Below are positions 24,301 through 36,029 of a DNA stretch of 64,000 bases, one piece after another. The DNA is from Paramacrobiotus metropolitanus. Lineage: Eukaryota > Tardigrada > Eutardigrada > Parachela > Macrobiotidae. Every line of letters begins with the position of its first letter. Position 1 is the stretch's first letter. Location: contig NW_026570253.1 of assembly GCF_019649055.1 (NCBI RefSeq), positions 930,001 through 994,000 of the forward strand, in the 5' to 3' direction. Made by a program: the position numbers and the translations under genes. The notes under the pieces are model-generated. The model ran no database searches. It was given only the letters and a program-made list of their open reading frames with translations, and was not told the origin of the DNA.

Positions 24301-27300
24301 CAAGACGGCGGTGCCGTTCTCATTCATTTTAGCCTTGTAAAACACATGCTCTGCAATTTCCCATGCTGGACCTTTCAGCCGAACCGGCAGATCCCATTCA
24401 TTGTACGGCTCTTATCGTTAATGGAAGTTGTCTCATTTTTTGGTCCTCTGTAACCAGCTATCTCGCTGTTATAATTGCTCTTTCAGCGCTCGTTACCTTC
24501 TCCACCTGCTGGTCAAACGCTGAGAACTTCCTTAGCGGAGCTTTTATCACAGGAGATGGCAATCGGGTGATTATCACACTCTGCAACCGGCGCTGGCCAT
24601 TAAGGCTGTGTGCATACAGCGCAGGGAAAACCGAATGCAACCGAAAGGTGCAAACGAAGCATACTTGGTGGGATTACGAGAAAGTCTTCGGGTAAACAGT
24701 TGATCTACATCGGGAAAGAAGAGAAAGAAAATCGCTTTCGGTATCAAAACGATTCGTCATCTGATACCGATCAGTACTGGTCACAACGCACAGCGCCCAA
24801 GCGAAAAGGTGACCAAAAGCCACTACGCACACACAGTGGACACTTGAATGCCGTACCACGGGAACGAGTACGGAACAAGTAGTTTATTGTGTTATTGTCC
24901 TGAAATATGAGCAAGACTGAAAGGACGGTTTATAGCCTGGTTTTTGTTCCATTCCATTAAAACACATACACACCGTCATATACAAGGCTATTTATTGTCG
25001 ACTGCGCCGGGTATAGTAACAAAAACGTGCACAGCATGTTCGGTACACACAGCTGGTTGAAGAAATATATCTAGTGTATTGGAGAGGGAGAGTCTCTTCG
25101 GACGGTGAACAATCGGTGTGGTGAAAAGTCGGGAAAGAGCATTCGATCATTGTCCGCTAAATACACACTCTGCCTGCATTGCTCTGTGCTCCAGGCTGAG
25201 GAGTAAACACGACAAGCTGGGGCTCCACGATCGCCTTGTCCTGACAGGTAAACAAGGACACTTGGCAGAAAGAACGCAATTTATCTATAAATGTTCGTAT
25301 GTACAAGATAATCATACGCCGGTTGGTATTTCGGCTGCTGGAGTTCAGCTGGCATTGCTTTATGACAGTTTAATGGAGTTCCAATGCAAAACCGACATTT
25401 AATATGCCGGCTTTTGTCCAAATGACAAAATGCCGTGATCTATGCCGCAATGTACATGTACATAACAGCCCATATTGATGTTATTATTCACGTATGCAGA
25501 CATGCAAAGAAATAGAATAGCATATACAGATACACCGAAAAGTAGACAAACTTTCCGCTAATACAGTTTGGAATAAACAACACGTAATTATGTAAACATA
25601 AGACAAGAATAACATTATTGCGAAGAAGTATTATTTCTATATCGTGGATTTATTATTTTCCGCACATTTGTTTGGATATTTGCTGAATGTAAATTTTAAA
25701 AAATGCGTACGCATCGTGAAACCGGTAAAACGTACGCGAGGTATAACATCTAAATAGGGTACAAACCAAGCAAGTGTAAAAGCGGTAATTGGCACAAATT
25801 GCCGGCAAAAAGGTTAATACTCGGCATGTAACATTTTTTCCACATGATGTAATTCTTCGCAGGTGTCATCATATACAACTCTTTCACCCCACACTGCCCG
25901 CAGTACTGCCAATGCGCAGCGGTTTACGGGAGACCTGTGCCGTTAAAGATAATAATAAAAGGATGGTGTCGGGGTTAATTACGAACAGTAAACATTGTGA
26001 CCGCTACCCGAACCATTCCGCGAGGGTTACCACATTGTTTGGCCCAGGGAAACCGAGGAAAATTACCATAAATGCTCTACACGCATCTTATCTCGCCGTT
26101 GCCGACCTAACCCACTCGAGAAGTGTCAGGAATGATTATGAAATACGAGTATTTTATCACTTGAATGCAATGCCAGTGTGTGCATGTGTGTTATATGTGT
26201 ATGTGTAACAAACGGCGACAGGTAACCCGAATCGTAATTATGGCTGACTGTTTACTAAGTAAACCCCGGATCCAACCGGCACGGGGACAAAGTTGGTATT
26301 GATTCAAGCAGCCAGAAGCGGAAATTTTTATCAACGTTTACCATCATGTTTTCTCTGTGTTTAACCTCTGCTGTGTAAAATTTTGCGACCTGTGCTGTGA
26401 GTTGCCAGCATTTGATTCACCGGGGCATGCTCTTTCAATTTGGGATTTAAGTCTTTTCCATATTTGTCCAAGAGAGCAGCATCGAGTCGCATAATAAAAG
26501 GAGCAGTCGATCTATATGTGCACACAGACATATACGTAAAGAGAAAGGGCCGGGGTCATCATAATGGAAAAATGACGAACAGCCGTCTGCGGCATTGTTT
26601 TGCCCACTGCATTGTCCGAGGTTGTATACATGTTTAGAGCTGAGCTCAGTAGATTTGCCGGGGCAATTTTCCTTGCTTGATTGCATGGCAGGTAGCGGAA
26701 GAGGGGAAGAGTATTATATTCGCTTTAACGGACATGAAGTAAATTAAACATGGCGAATAATGTGTGCACCATTCTCTCTTGTGCTCTCTTTCTTCTGTAT
26801 ATATATTTCTACCTCAAACCCGCAAACGTTTCCACCCGGACATGCTAAATTACGCTTTCTCCTCGCTTCATAAACCATAAAAACAGTCGGATCGTAAAAA
26901 CTCTGTCTAAATGTCGGAGAAAATATCTACACCGTGTCTGACCCAAGGGAAATATGTGCACGGCACTTCGTGATAAAACCAATCATGTAACACGGCACAT
27001 TTAATATTTCACTAGCGGGTAAATTTTTCCAACCGTGGCAATTATGGTTTTATTTGGATATATGACAGTAGTCAGTAGCAACTGCGTAGCGCAATATAAA
27101 CCGGTCTCATTTTTATACATAGAATCTATTTTTATACATTCACGTGATACATGCATTTATATATTATGATAATATTTGGTACCCACTAGGCCACTACCCA
27201 CCACAATGCCACTACCACAATAAATTTATTCTACCACTACAATCACAAAAATTTTATCCTTTAACAGTTTTACTGCAACTTGCAAACGGCTTATTTTGTT

Positions 27301-28756
27301 GCGTGGAAAAGAAGTATAGCAAGTTGGATTTGCGGGTGTGTACCACTTGTACATTAAGGCTTTAAGCCGTTGCACGAAAACGACTTAGTGATTTTAAGCT
27401 CAGCGAAGCGTAGAGTTAAAGAAATTATCAAAGCATGCAATATATACGCCAGCCGGCGAAGGGCAGCGCTGGTTTTATAAGCCGTGGTATCGAGTCAGAA
27501 AATCCGCGCCAGCGACACAGTGCACTGTAGGAAAAAAGCAATTTCAGTAATAAGACAAGCTTTTACAGGCAATTTTCATTAATAAGACAACTTCTCGCCA
27601 CGGCACACAATCCCACAAGATAATATCGTGACACACCGTAACATCATGTTTTAGGCCTTGCAACACAAACCATTCTTTCTCTCATGTCGCTTAGATCTCG
27701 CGTTGCGCATTTTTCGATGCATAATGCAGCCTGCATCATCCGGCGTGCATATAATGCAGCTGGTGATGTCTGGGTTTGACAGGTAGATATTAAAAGAATG
27801 AAACTGGGTCTCGGCTACCACACACTAGCACAGCCGGTACACACAGCAGCAATACGCTTTTTGTCATCGTCAAAGACAAATGATTTTTTCTCTCCTACTC
27901 GCCGGCTAGATTTGACATGATACGATATAATTATTCTTCCACTTCATGAAAAATGAATATGATCATTATCGTTCGCACCATCACAACAGACACGGTACTC
28001 GCGTATATTTTATTGTGTGGCTGAGTGTATTATTATTTATTATGGGAAAAAGAGAAGAAAAGTTCCCTTTGTTTACTTCCGGTGGTGTATAATTACTGAG
28101 GCGGAAACACTGACAGAACATTAGGCAAAAACATTGCATCACTTATTGTTACGTTGAACAAGATTTTTTTCTGACGTCGGAAGTCGATATGTAAGAAATT
28201 CAAATATGAATTTAAATATTCAAATTCACCGGATGGAAATTATTGCACGATGTCAGAAAAAATTCTGGGCCTGCTGACAGTTACCAAAGCAAATACACTT
28301 GAAAAATTGAAATTATCGGCAGAAGATTTTCAAGCGGAAGGGAAATCAAATCTAAAGGTAGCTTTCGATGCTTGGCAATGTTAAGTGCGCAATATACTCA
28401 GAAAAAATTGAATATGTAAATGATTTGTCTAAGAGATAAAATGTCAAGTCCATCAGAAATCATCGTTCTTCTTCCACACTTTACGTTCACTTAATGTCAA
28501 AGTGTGCAAATCCTTATTTGCCCAGCACACAATCAATCCGCTCAAATTAAAGTCAACCCGGCACCCAGTGTTTTTTAACACACAACAAAACATGATTGAT
28601 CGGGACTGTGCGCGGAGTGTTTTTCTCCATGTCGCAACAAGCAACTTACATGGGATTTGATGAGTTCCAGTACACATCGGGCAGTTGAAGGGCCATCACA
28701 TGATTATACCGGCGCTGCTCATCCACAATGAGCATTAATAAAAAGAAGCGAAACAT
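18377..28756 (-). CDS. EFN: Ephrin, GPI-anchored type, five exons, 387 aa
   Basis: Exons (minus): 28756-28650, 20465-20086, 19747-19637, 19565-19173, 18549-18377. Phases 2,1,1,1 close exactly to one 388-codon frame. Ephrins are cell-surface ligands of Eph receptor tyrosine kinases. A short hydrophobic leader (MFRFFLLMLIV) precedes the receptor-binding domain, residues about 29-195: VYWNSSNPIFRIDN, then NIYCP, YESC, MLVCDNP and GGRCSTHNMKL. The four conserved cysteines fall at about 62, 113, 126 and 180, with NGPEF and YYFIS between the last two. The domain carries a Ser/Tyr/Asp-rich insert at about 70-97. A Pro/Ser/Thr-rich stalk of about 155 residues follows. The C-terminus has small residues then a hydrophobic WIFRLVVSLLPLLAI and QRMRR-stop, read here as a GPI-attachment signal; there is no long cytoplasmic tail or PDZ motif as in ephrin-B. 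Exon 4 is open through its donor to a nearby stop, so read-through would give a soluble form. The start is the nearest Met giving a leader; the frame is open further upstream to 28981. Confidence 0.9.
20466..28649 (-). other. Ephrin intron 1 (8.2 kb)
   Basis: The GTAAGT donor at 28649 and the TTGTAG acceptor ending at 20466 join NSSNP to IFRIDN of the ephrin domain in frame. The interior is mostly AT-rich with no recognised gene on either strand. A GC-richer patch is seen around 21900-21980. A plus-strand frame rich in charged residues at 24610-24882 is noted separately. Large first introns often carry enhancers, but nothing here identifies one. Confidence 0.7.
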
Positions 28757-31700
28757 TAAATAACAGGAGAATGTGGAGGAGCGGCGGGATGTTGATGTTG
28801 CCGGTACGGCATTTGCGGCTGGACACGCTCGGCTGGCGCATGACGTCTCACCTGGCCAAGCATAACCACTTGACCTAATGTCGTCCCGTTTTCGACTATG
28901 TATACCACACTGGCACGGACAGAAAGTCATTTCTTTATTACATAGTTTTCCGTATAATTCCAATGACGCTCTCATATGCATGGAGAGAGATGAGAGAGTG
29001 AGTGCAAAGAGAAAAAATGATTAACCCAAATTTATGCCGGCGAAAGTTTCAACGCATGGCTGACGGTTGAACGTGGAGCATATAATATGTGCAGTGTATA
29101 ATCAAGCGTTAATTACTGTTCCTTATGTCCATTATATATGAGTGGACAACCAGTCCCCCAGTCAATCAGCAAACTGGCGTTTTTCCCACATTTTCATCAT
29201 ACACTTATTATATATATCCGAAATTAGACTATGCAGGCAAAGGATTGCTGACAGCTCCGCGATAACACTCGGAACACTCAACAGGCTTTCCGGCAATAAA
29301 TAAATGGGCATCAAGTCCAATGGACTCTTATCAGAATTTGTACAGACAGATAATACTAATCATAATGCAAATGCTCGGTCAATAAAGACGATTATGCTTG
29401 CAAAAACGAACCCAACTTTTCGGCAGATTTCGGGCCTTTTCGTATTAGCGATGACCATAATTGCACTACAACTAGTACGTCCTGTAGCGCGCGATCATGA
29501 CAAATGATTCCCGCATCTATGCCGATCCGCAGATCAGAACCCAGCCAGCCGGTGATGCAGTTTGTTTGTAGCCGGTTCGAAAGCGTTTATGGTTTCGTTC
29601 GCGCTGATCAACACAGTGCAGACCGAATCAGTAGACGCGCCCATGCAGAAAAAGGCCTATACGATGCCGGCGTATTTGCGCTAACTACGCCTACTTCGTA
29701 ATTCGGTCCCGCCTTCCGGTATTTATGACTACAATTGAATTGTCCTACCGGCATAATGCATTTCGCTTACCACCGGAAACGGAAAATGCATGAGTTCCGT
29801 AATGATTTCTCCTGTTAAAATTTAGTAAGAACCAGCTACTTAAAACTGTTTCATATTCAATATTCATACACTAATTTACTAAACAATTAAATATGATAAA
29901 TGCTTTAAAAATTCAAGTACAGAATAATAGAGTATGTGGTGTACCTACAGACTATAGAGTAGTATATAGCGTCGATATCGGTTGCGCATGAGTTGTTAAA
30001 CTGCAGTTAGAAGTACTCGTAATTTAGTTGTAACAAATTAAAGCGAATTTGTTTGGCTGAATCACAAGTCATTCATTCTCCGCCTGAGAACGAGACTATA
30101 TCTGTTTTTAACAAATCTGGCTATTCGTCGTTTATGAACAACTTTGCACTAATTAATGCTCGTTTTTACGAATTAATACATAAACTGTCGAACGAAAATG
30201 AGTCCGCTCTTCAGCGCCGACCACAGTATTGTACACAAGTGACCCTCTTAACCACGAGTGCAACATTTTAATTAGGGAACACCGCTCAACAGTTCGTTGC
30301 ATCTCTTGATTACCGTACACGTTGTAAGAGTATATCTATTTGAATAAGACCCGGCACAGCGCAAGTACAGTGATTGCGCTGAATATGTTGACACAACACT
30401 CCACCGCAACAAACTCCAACACTTCCCATCGATGGTCAGGCCAACTGTTTACCCATTGTTCGCAGGGTGACAATTAACAGCTCGAGAAAAAAACCGCACA
30501 ATCAAATAAACTATGTCGATCGCGCCGCGGCACTGCTGTCAAGTTTGACCAAACACAAATATACAGTATTGTTGCGAATTTTCTTTGGCAAAACAATGCC
30601 GGTAGAAGTATGCGTGTACTCGTCTCGTGCTTTGAACCAGCGCCGTGGTAAATGCCACAGATTTCCACACACAAATAATAGGTTTTCAAGTTTAGTGTAG
30701 AATTATAATTTCGGTCTCAAAAATAAATTATACGGTGCATCGTATAAAAGAAAAATAATCACAATTCCATGGTCAGAATTTCATAAGCGAAAATTACAGC
30801 CTTGCTTTATGATCGCGTAAGAGATCAAGTCGACTGTTTTCGCCCCGTCAACTTGAAGCGTCATTGTTTTCCGGCGCGAGCGAAATTTCGGAATCCGGTG
30901 AAAAATGCTGAAAATTGCACGGTAGCCAGCGGTTTTTAATTGGAATGGGCGGAGGTGAATAGTTCCATAACTTTCACGTTGACATCAAAATTTATAAGCT
31001 TTCAATTACTTTGTACGCTGCACTGGTATTTGCCGATAATCTTTTTGCCTACGTGCACACAAGTGGCCATTGTTATTGCAAGGATTACACCTGCAATGGA
31101 CAAACCTAGGCTGGACAAACTAAACGAAATTTTTATGTTGTAGTTTGCGTGTCTTTTCTAATAATTTGTGTACTGCATTTTGATTTGACCAATAAAGTTC
31201 AACAACACCTGCAATCGTTTTCCAATACATATTGAAAGTTCGATGTGCTTTGCCATTACATTTCCAGTTTTAATCTTTTAATGATTGTTAGATTATTTTT
31301 TTGTGTCACACGTTTAGAAACTCCGGATGCTATTTCTTTGAGTAATAGATACGAGTACTAGTACTATGCCCGGAACGAGACCTACCGATATCGCATCTGC
31401 TCTATGTTATATCTAAGAATGTGCTTAAAAAAACATCAACAGGGTCTAATTTTCGAAGCTTTTAAAATCAGTTCTAGTTAAGTTGTACCTTGCACATCGG
31501 AATAAATTTAACGGAATTTACAAATGTTTGCCAGATGGCATGTGCCGGTATTCTACTAATTTGCTAACAATATAGCCCGGCTTATACGGTGCGTGCTAGG
31601 TACGACAGGTTTTTAGACATTTTTTCAACAAAATTTTTCCAAAAGCTTATGTTGCTTGAAAAAAATTTACGCAAATGGAAAAAGTCGATGGTAGGTTAAC

Positions 31701-34269
31701 AAAATTGATTAACTTTTCAAACATCCTGAATGCACATTAATTTTAAGTTTATAACTATTTGCTATGCTATACGATCGTTCTTTGTGTAATAGAAAGTAAT
31801 TTGTAATATGGTTGTTTGTGCAATTTGTTGGATCATTCGCAAATCCGTAATTGAAAATTTAATTCCGCACGTCACAACGATTTCGTTACGCGATTATTCT
31901 CACTTGTTCATTATAATTATTGAACCTACTCTGTAGTCTGTACTTTATTATACACGCCTGGACAGAATATTTCAGATTCTTGGTATGTAATTAAGGAGAC
32001 CTCTAGCAGTAGGCATCAAGTTTGGGGAAACGGAACACAACAAGAATGCCACAAATGTGTTTTGTTCCACTCTCAGGCGCCTTCGTCCATAGAGTTAGTG
32101 CCGAAAGGATTCTGTAAAACAACGGTATGAGTACAATACACGCAATAAAAACGTTGGCCGCATATCTATATGCAGTACTCTTACTGCTGCAGTAAACCAT
32201 TGCCGCTCTATAGTTGTAAATGAGTAAACTTGGATGGTGTACAGTAACCCGAGTAGCCGCCTGCGCGTTTTATCTGTTGTTGCCGCGGTCACGTCCGGCA
32301 GCGTATTCAATAACCATTAAGGTAGCGCCGGATGTGAACATACGGCTACTTTGGCAAATTTGCGATACACTGCATCCATAACCCGATGGTAAATTTATTA
32401 TCCAAACTTGCCAGTTTTATAGCACAATTAAGTTATATTGTACATCAGATGTGACCGGAGCATAATTACCATCCATTGACGGACGGGACATAAACAATCT
32501 TGCGGGAGACAAGCAAATCATGGCTTAGCCAAGCAGATTGGCAGTGTGCAGTAAAACGGTTTATGCCGGAAAAACATAGCATTAAAGCAAAATCAACCGC
32601 TTTGAACTGCTATGTTCTAACTGCAAGCAACAAAAAGTGGAGCCATTCCTAACTGGTTACTCAAACTAAAAAGGAAATTATTGCAAGTGCTTTTACAAAA
32701 ATGCTAAGACGTACGGACTTCATTTTGACAGAGCCTGACGTCGTTAACTAGCTGTTGTTGTGGGAACTTATTATTCCTCAATTTGGTATAACAACAGTAT
32801 CCGCTGCAGAGCAATCTTGTAATGTGGGTTTCTTAGGTTTCCTAAGCTTCTTAGGTTTCTAGGATTTTCGAGAGGAAAGTTTTCCATGTTTAACGGCAAA
32901 TACTTCCGAGCCTGAAAATGAACAAGAAGGCGGCAGTACGGCGATCGGTTCGGACCGGAATCGGCTTTATGGATCCATGCTGATCGATGTACAGATACAG
33001 AATTTAGTTCTGCGCCGTTTGGCGATCATAGCTTTACATGGTTATAAACAATACAATATATATAATTAGTATTTATTGATAGTATCACTGTATCAGTAAT
33101 TATAGTATACAGCATGCAGTTATTATAGTGAGCGGTTAAAGCAGTTGTATTACTGTATGTGTCGCTCTACATAATGTTTCGCTCCCATAAACTAGAATCG
33201 AGCGGATACGATTACGAGGTCACAATTTTTAAAGTGCCGGCAAGAAAGTGCGCTCCAACTGACCAAACCAGATGACGAGAGTTAACCCGAATATGACCCG
33301 GAAGGAAGACAAAAGGAGTTTGACCTATCGGAAGAATGAATGAATGCAATCACCGTTACGTTGCAGGTAGAATACTAAAAGGTCGATAAAATCGTCGCAG
33401 TCTCTCCTACGTACAGCCAGATTAAATGGACTGCACTCGTATGAAACTCTAGGTTCTGAAGCCCTTTTAATTAAAACCGGTCTGGGAATTAGGTACGTAC
33501 ATGTATACAATTTCCCGAAAAAAACGCACGTCATGGGAATCAACTGTACGAATATCTGCATAAGACACTGATCGTTCCTTACGGAATTTGAAGTAATGCG
33601 ACAAAGACGTCCTACTGTAGTAAAGTCAACTTCACTGACCAGCCGTTGCAAGACTAGAGTACTTATATCTCTCGATTGTCGAAATGTGAGGGTTCTTTAG
33701 TGTCGTCATGATAGCCTACCACAAGTTCTCGCGTATCACAGTTCTGTAACGCGTATTGCTAGTATTATTTCACCGCAGCGGCAGTAAAATTATGGGTTTT
33801 CCTCAAGAAATTTTCAAAATAAAAAGGAATTTTAAGGACTATCACCGACTAGAACAAAGATAGCTTTCATGCAAATGGCTTTCCGGGGCGAGACATGCAA
33901 TCTGCCACGTGAGGACTGGCGGTCCAAGCTGCTGGGGAGTGCTGCATAACTGCTTAACACCGCTGATTACCTGATAAAATGAAACACAGGAGCACACGAT
34001 TGCATTTTTTCGCTAGTATACCGAAGTGCGAAATATTCATCCCCGAAGGCACGGAAGCGCAACGGGTAGCGGTCGGATTTCGAGGCACCAGGCGCTGCTC
34101 GTAATAAAAAAATTGCCTGGGTCATATGTGTGCCGAAGATCGTCCACATACCACGCACATTCCTGGCGTGGATGTTACCCTAAACACCTCTACCGGCTTG
34201 ACCAAGTGTTCCGCGATACTCGGAGGTCATAATCAACAAACGCCACAACATACGTATGCGCAAGCATCC
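28757..34269. other. Ephrin upstream region and intergenic DNA
   Basis: The first few hundred bases right of 28756 should hold the ephrin 5' UTR and promoter; on the minus strand a TATATATAA-like run lies near 29206-29216, which I would not call a promoter on that alone. No coding exon is recognised up to 34.27 kb. At 32950-32975 there is a 26-bp near-identical copy of a reverse-transcriptase fragment sequence also found at 34614-34639, suggesting more retroelement debris. Confidence 0.5.
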
Positions 34270-35030
34270 TTATCCACTTAGCTAGACAGTTAAGGGGTCA
34301 AACGTACGGAGGGACTCCTTTACAGGTAGTTCAGTCTGCCGCCCTCGAGTTTACGGTATATCAGCTGACATCGCCTTCTTCGCTACGCGCGCGCCCACTG
34401 ATCTCGAGACTATCTATGCCCACGACAACCTAGCTATGCTACCGCTGCTACACCTGCGTGGAAAGTCCTGGCCGACGCAGAAAAAATTCTTGCAAAGCTA
34501 TTACGCCAAGTCCAAAAACATGGGACGCGCCTACAACGCTCAGTGGGTTTTCGCAGCTATAGCAGTTTTGAAAGAGCAGAAAGAAGTCGCTCATGATCAC
34601 CTAAACGCCGTACCGGAATCGGCTTTATGGATCCACGCTTTGCCCGCAGGGTTTCTTAGGCAGTTTGGTGGAGAATACAGACTTTCGAAAAGGTAATGCG
34701 CTGCGCCTTGGAACACCTGTCGACTGTCGTGACTGCACATTATTGCGTTTGTGGACACCTAGTGGACAGCTTGTGACGAGTTGGGCAGGCATATGGGCTT
34801 CGGTGCAAACGGTCAGCTGCAGTAGACTGTCAAGGCACGGTGGATCGAGTTGGTAGGAATTCATACAAGGGTTAAAGACGACCGGTTTTCCCTCTAGAAT
34901 GGAACCCAAGACCTTTCCGTGAAGGTCACAAAAGACCGGATGTGAAATCGGTGAACCCAGGGAGCAGGGTACGACAACAGCGGTAAATCAAGCCTGTGTG
35001 CGTGTGGACGCTTTGGAAAGATTCTGTGAA
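34270..35030 (+). pseudogene. Decayed retroelement reverse-transcriptase C-terminal fragment (plus strand)
   Basis: A frame open from about 34300 to 34696 includes YAHDNLAMLPLLHLRG, HDHLNAVPESALWIHALPAG and QFGGEYRLSKR. After a frameshift it continues with LRLGTPV, then in another frame HYCVCGHLVD, YGLRCKRSA and KRPD, then ACVRVDAL. This order (SALW-hALP, LRLG, C-x-CG-x2-VD, GLRC, KRPD, aspartate-rich CVD) is the C-terminal region after the polymerase domain in a widespread class of animal reverse-transcriptase elements. At least two frameshifts and several stops show it is dead. I recognise the motif order rather than a specific clade. No ends, poly-A tail or target duplication were found. 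Confidence 0.6.
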
Positions 35031-35161
35031 TATTGACCTTACATCAGTATTTATCCTATTTTGTTGTTAAAATGTATAAATCTGATTTGTGTAAAACAAC
35101 AAAATGTAGTTTAAGAATTTTCGAAGAATTATTCATGCTGGTTGCTAGTACCGGCATTAAA

Positions 35162-35193
35162 TTATTAGGTGCCCTTGCAAGGGCACCTAATAA
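35162..35193. repeat. Perfect 32-bp palindrome
   Basis: Sixteen bases (TTATTAGGTGCCCTTG) are followed immediately by their exact reverse complement, with no spacer. A weaker hairpin (TCCTTTACC / GGTAAAGGA) follows at 35239-35263. It lies between two retroelement fragments of opposite orientation. It could be the fused inverted ends of a small element or an inversion junction. Confidence 0.8.
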
Positions 35194-35349
35194 CTGCGAG
35201 CACTTCTTTTCGGTATTTCGCAAACTTTTTTAAAGACATCCTTTACCAGTTTAAGGTAAAGGACAAACGACAGATTTATGGGAAAAATAAGGGTACCTTT
35301 AATAAGTATCATATTCCGGTCGATACAAACTAAGTACCAATAACAAAAT

Positions 35350-35992
35350 TTATAACAGAAACACTTCCTCTATGCTATCCTGGTCAGGAATTGTTCCCAT
35401 TACACATGTTGTATTTCCACGTTGCATTTGGATAGATAGTCGCTGTTTAAAGAACTCTTTCGCCCGTTTCTGGCCAGTGGAAGTTGCTATGTCGTTTCCA
35501 ACCTTATTCACTAGCGTTTTAGTTCCGTCTCCCCAGGGTCCGTAAATTTCGAGGGCTGCAGATACGAAATCGTATCTTGATTATAGCCAGGCGTGTTTTA
35601 ATTTGTCAGTTTCCCCCTTTTGGCGTGTTCAGCGGCTGCTCCGGCGTTCGCACGGGTACGGTCTATATACGAAGCGGCAAGTATGTCCACACAGGTTACA
35701 TCGACTGCCAGCGGGTTTCCGCGTTGCCATGGTACAAGTACAAATACTAGCGTGATCACATCCGGCCTTTTTGCGATCTTTCACAGAAGGAGCTTTTGGC
35801 TCCATTCTTGCTGGAAAACCGGCCGTTTTCAGTCCACGAGTAATTTCCCGCTTATACCGTCGCGTCGTGGCAGTCTTCCTGCTAAACGTTTTCATCTGAG
35901 CCCATGCCGGCCCAATTCGTCAACTAACCCGCCACAAACACACACGTGAGGTGTACCGATTGGTGCTCCCAGGCGCAGCGCGACCTTATGTG
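35350..35992 (-). pseudogene. Decayed retroelement reverse-transcriptase C-terminal fragment (minus strand)
   Basis: Read on the minus strand from about 35992: LRLGAPIGTPHVCVCGGLVD, ELGRHGLR, then after stops KRPDVITLVFVPWQRGNPLA, VDVTCVD, ANAGAAAEHAKRGKLTN, and after another break ALEIYGPWGDGTKTLV, KEFFKQRLSIQMQRGN ending at a TAA at 35350. The series LRLG, CxCG-x2-VD, LGRHGL, KRPD, P-W-x-G-x2-LA-x-DVT, YGPWG and SIQMQRGN is the standard C-terminal tail of a common animal reverse-transcriptase family. In-frame stops and frame changes show it is inactive. It is the same family as the plus-strand fragment at 34270-35030, preserved differently. Confidence 0.65.
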
Positions 35993-36029
35993 AACGACGT
36001 TATTCTCCAGCAGATTGCCGAGACAAGCC

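Noticed and set aside
25789-26208. 139-residue open frame on the plus strand
   Set aside because: It starts at a non-ATG codon, its composition looks random, and it lies within ephrin intron 1 without splice-site support.
32825-32865. Telomere-like TTAGG repeats
   Set aside because: Only a few TTAGG units occur, in both orientations within a short degenerate repeat; there is no tandem array.
34040-34110. tRNA-like or tRNA-derived SINE head
   Set aside because: A GCGCAACGGGTAGCGG stretch resembles a tRNA D-arm/A-box, but no matching B-box (GGTTCGAATCC type), acceptor stem pairing or poly-A/T tail follows.
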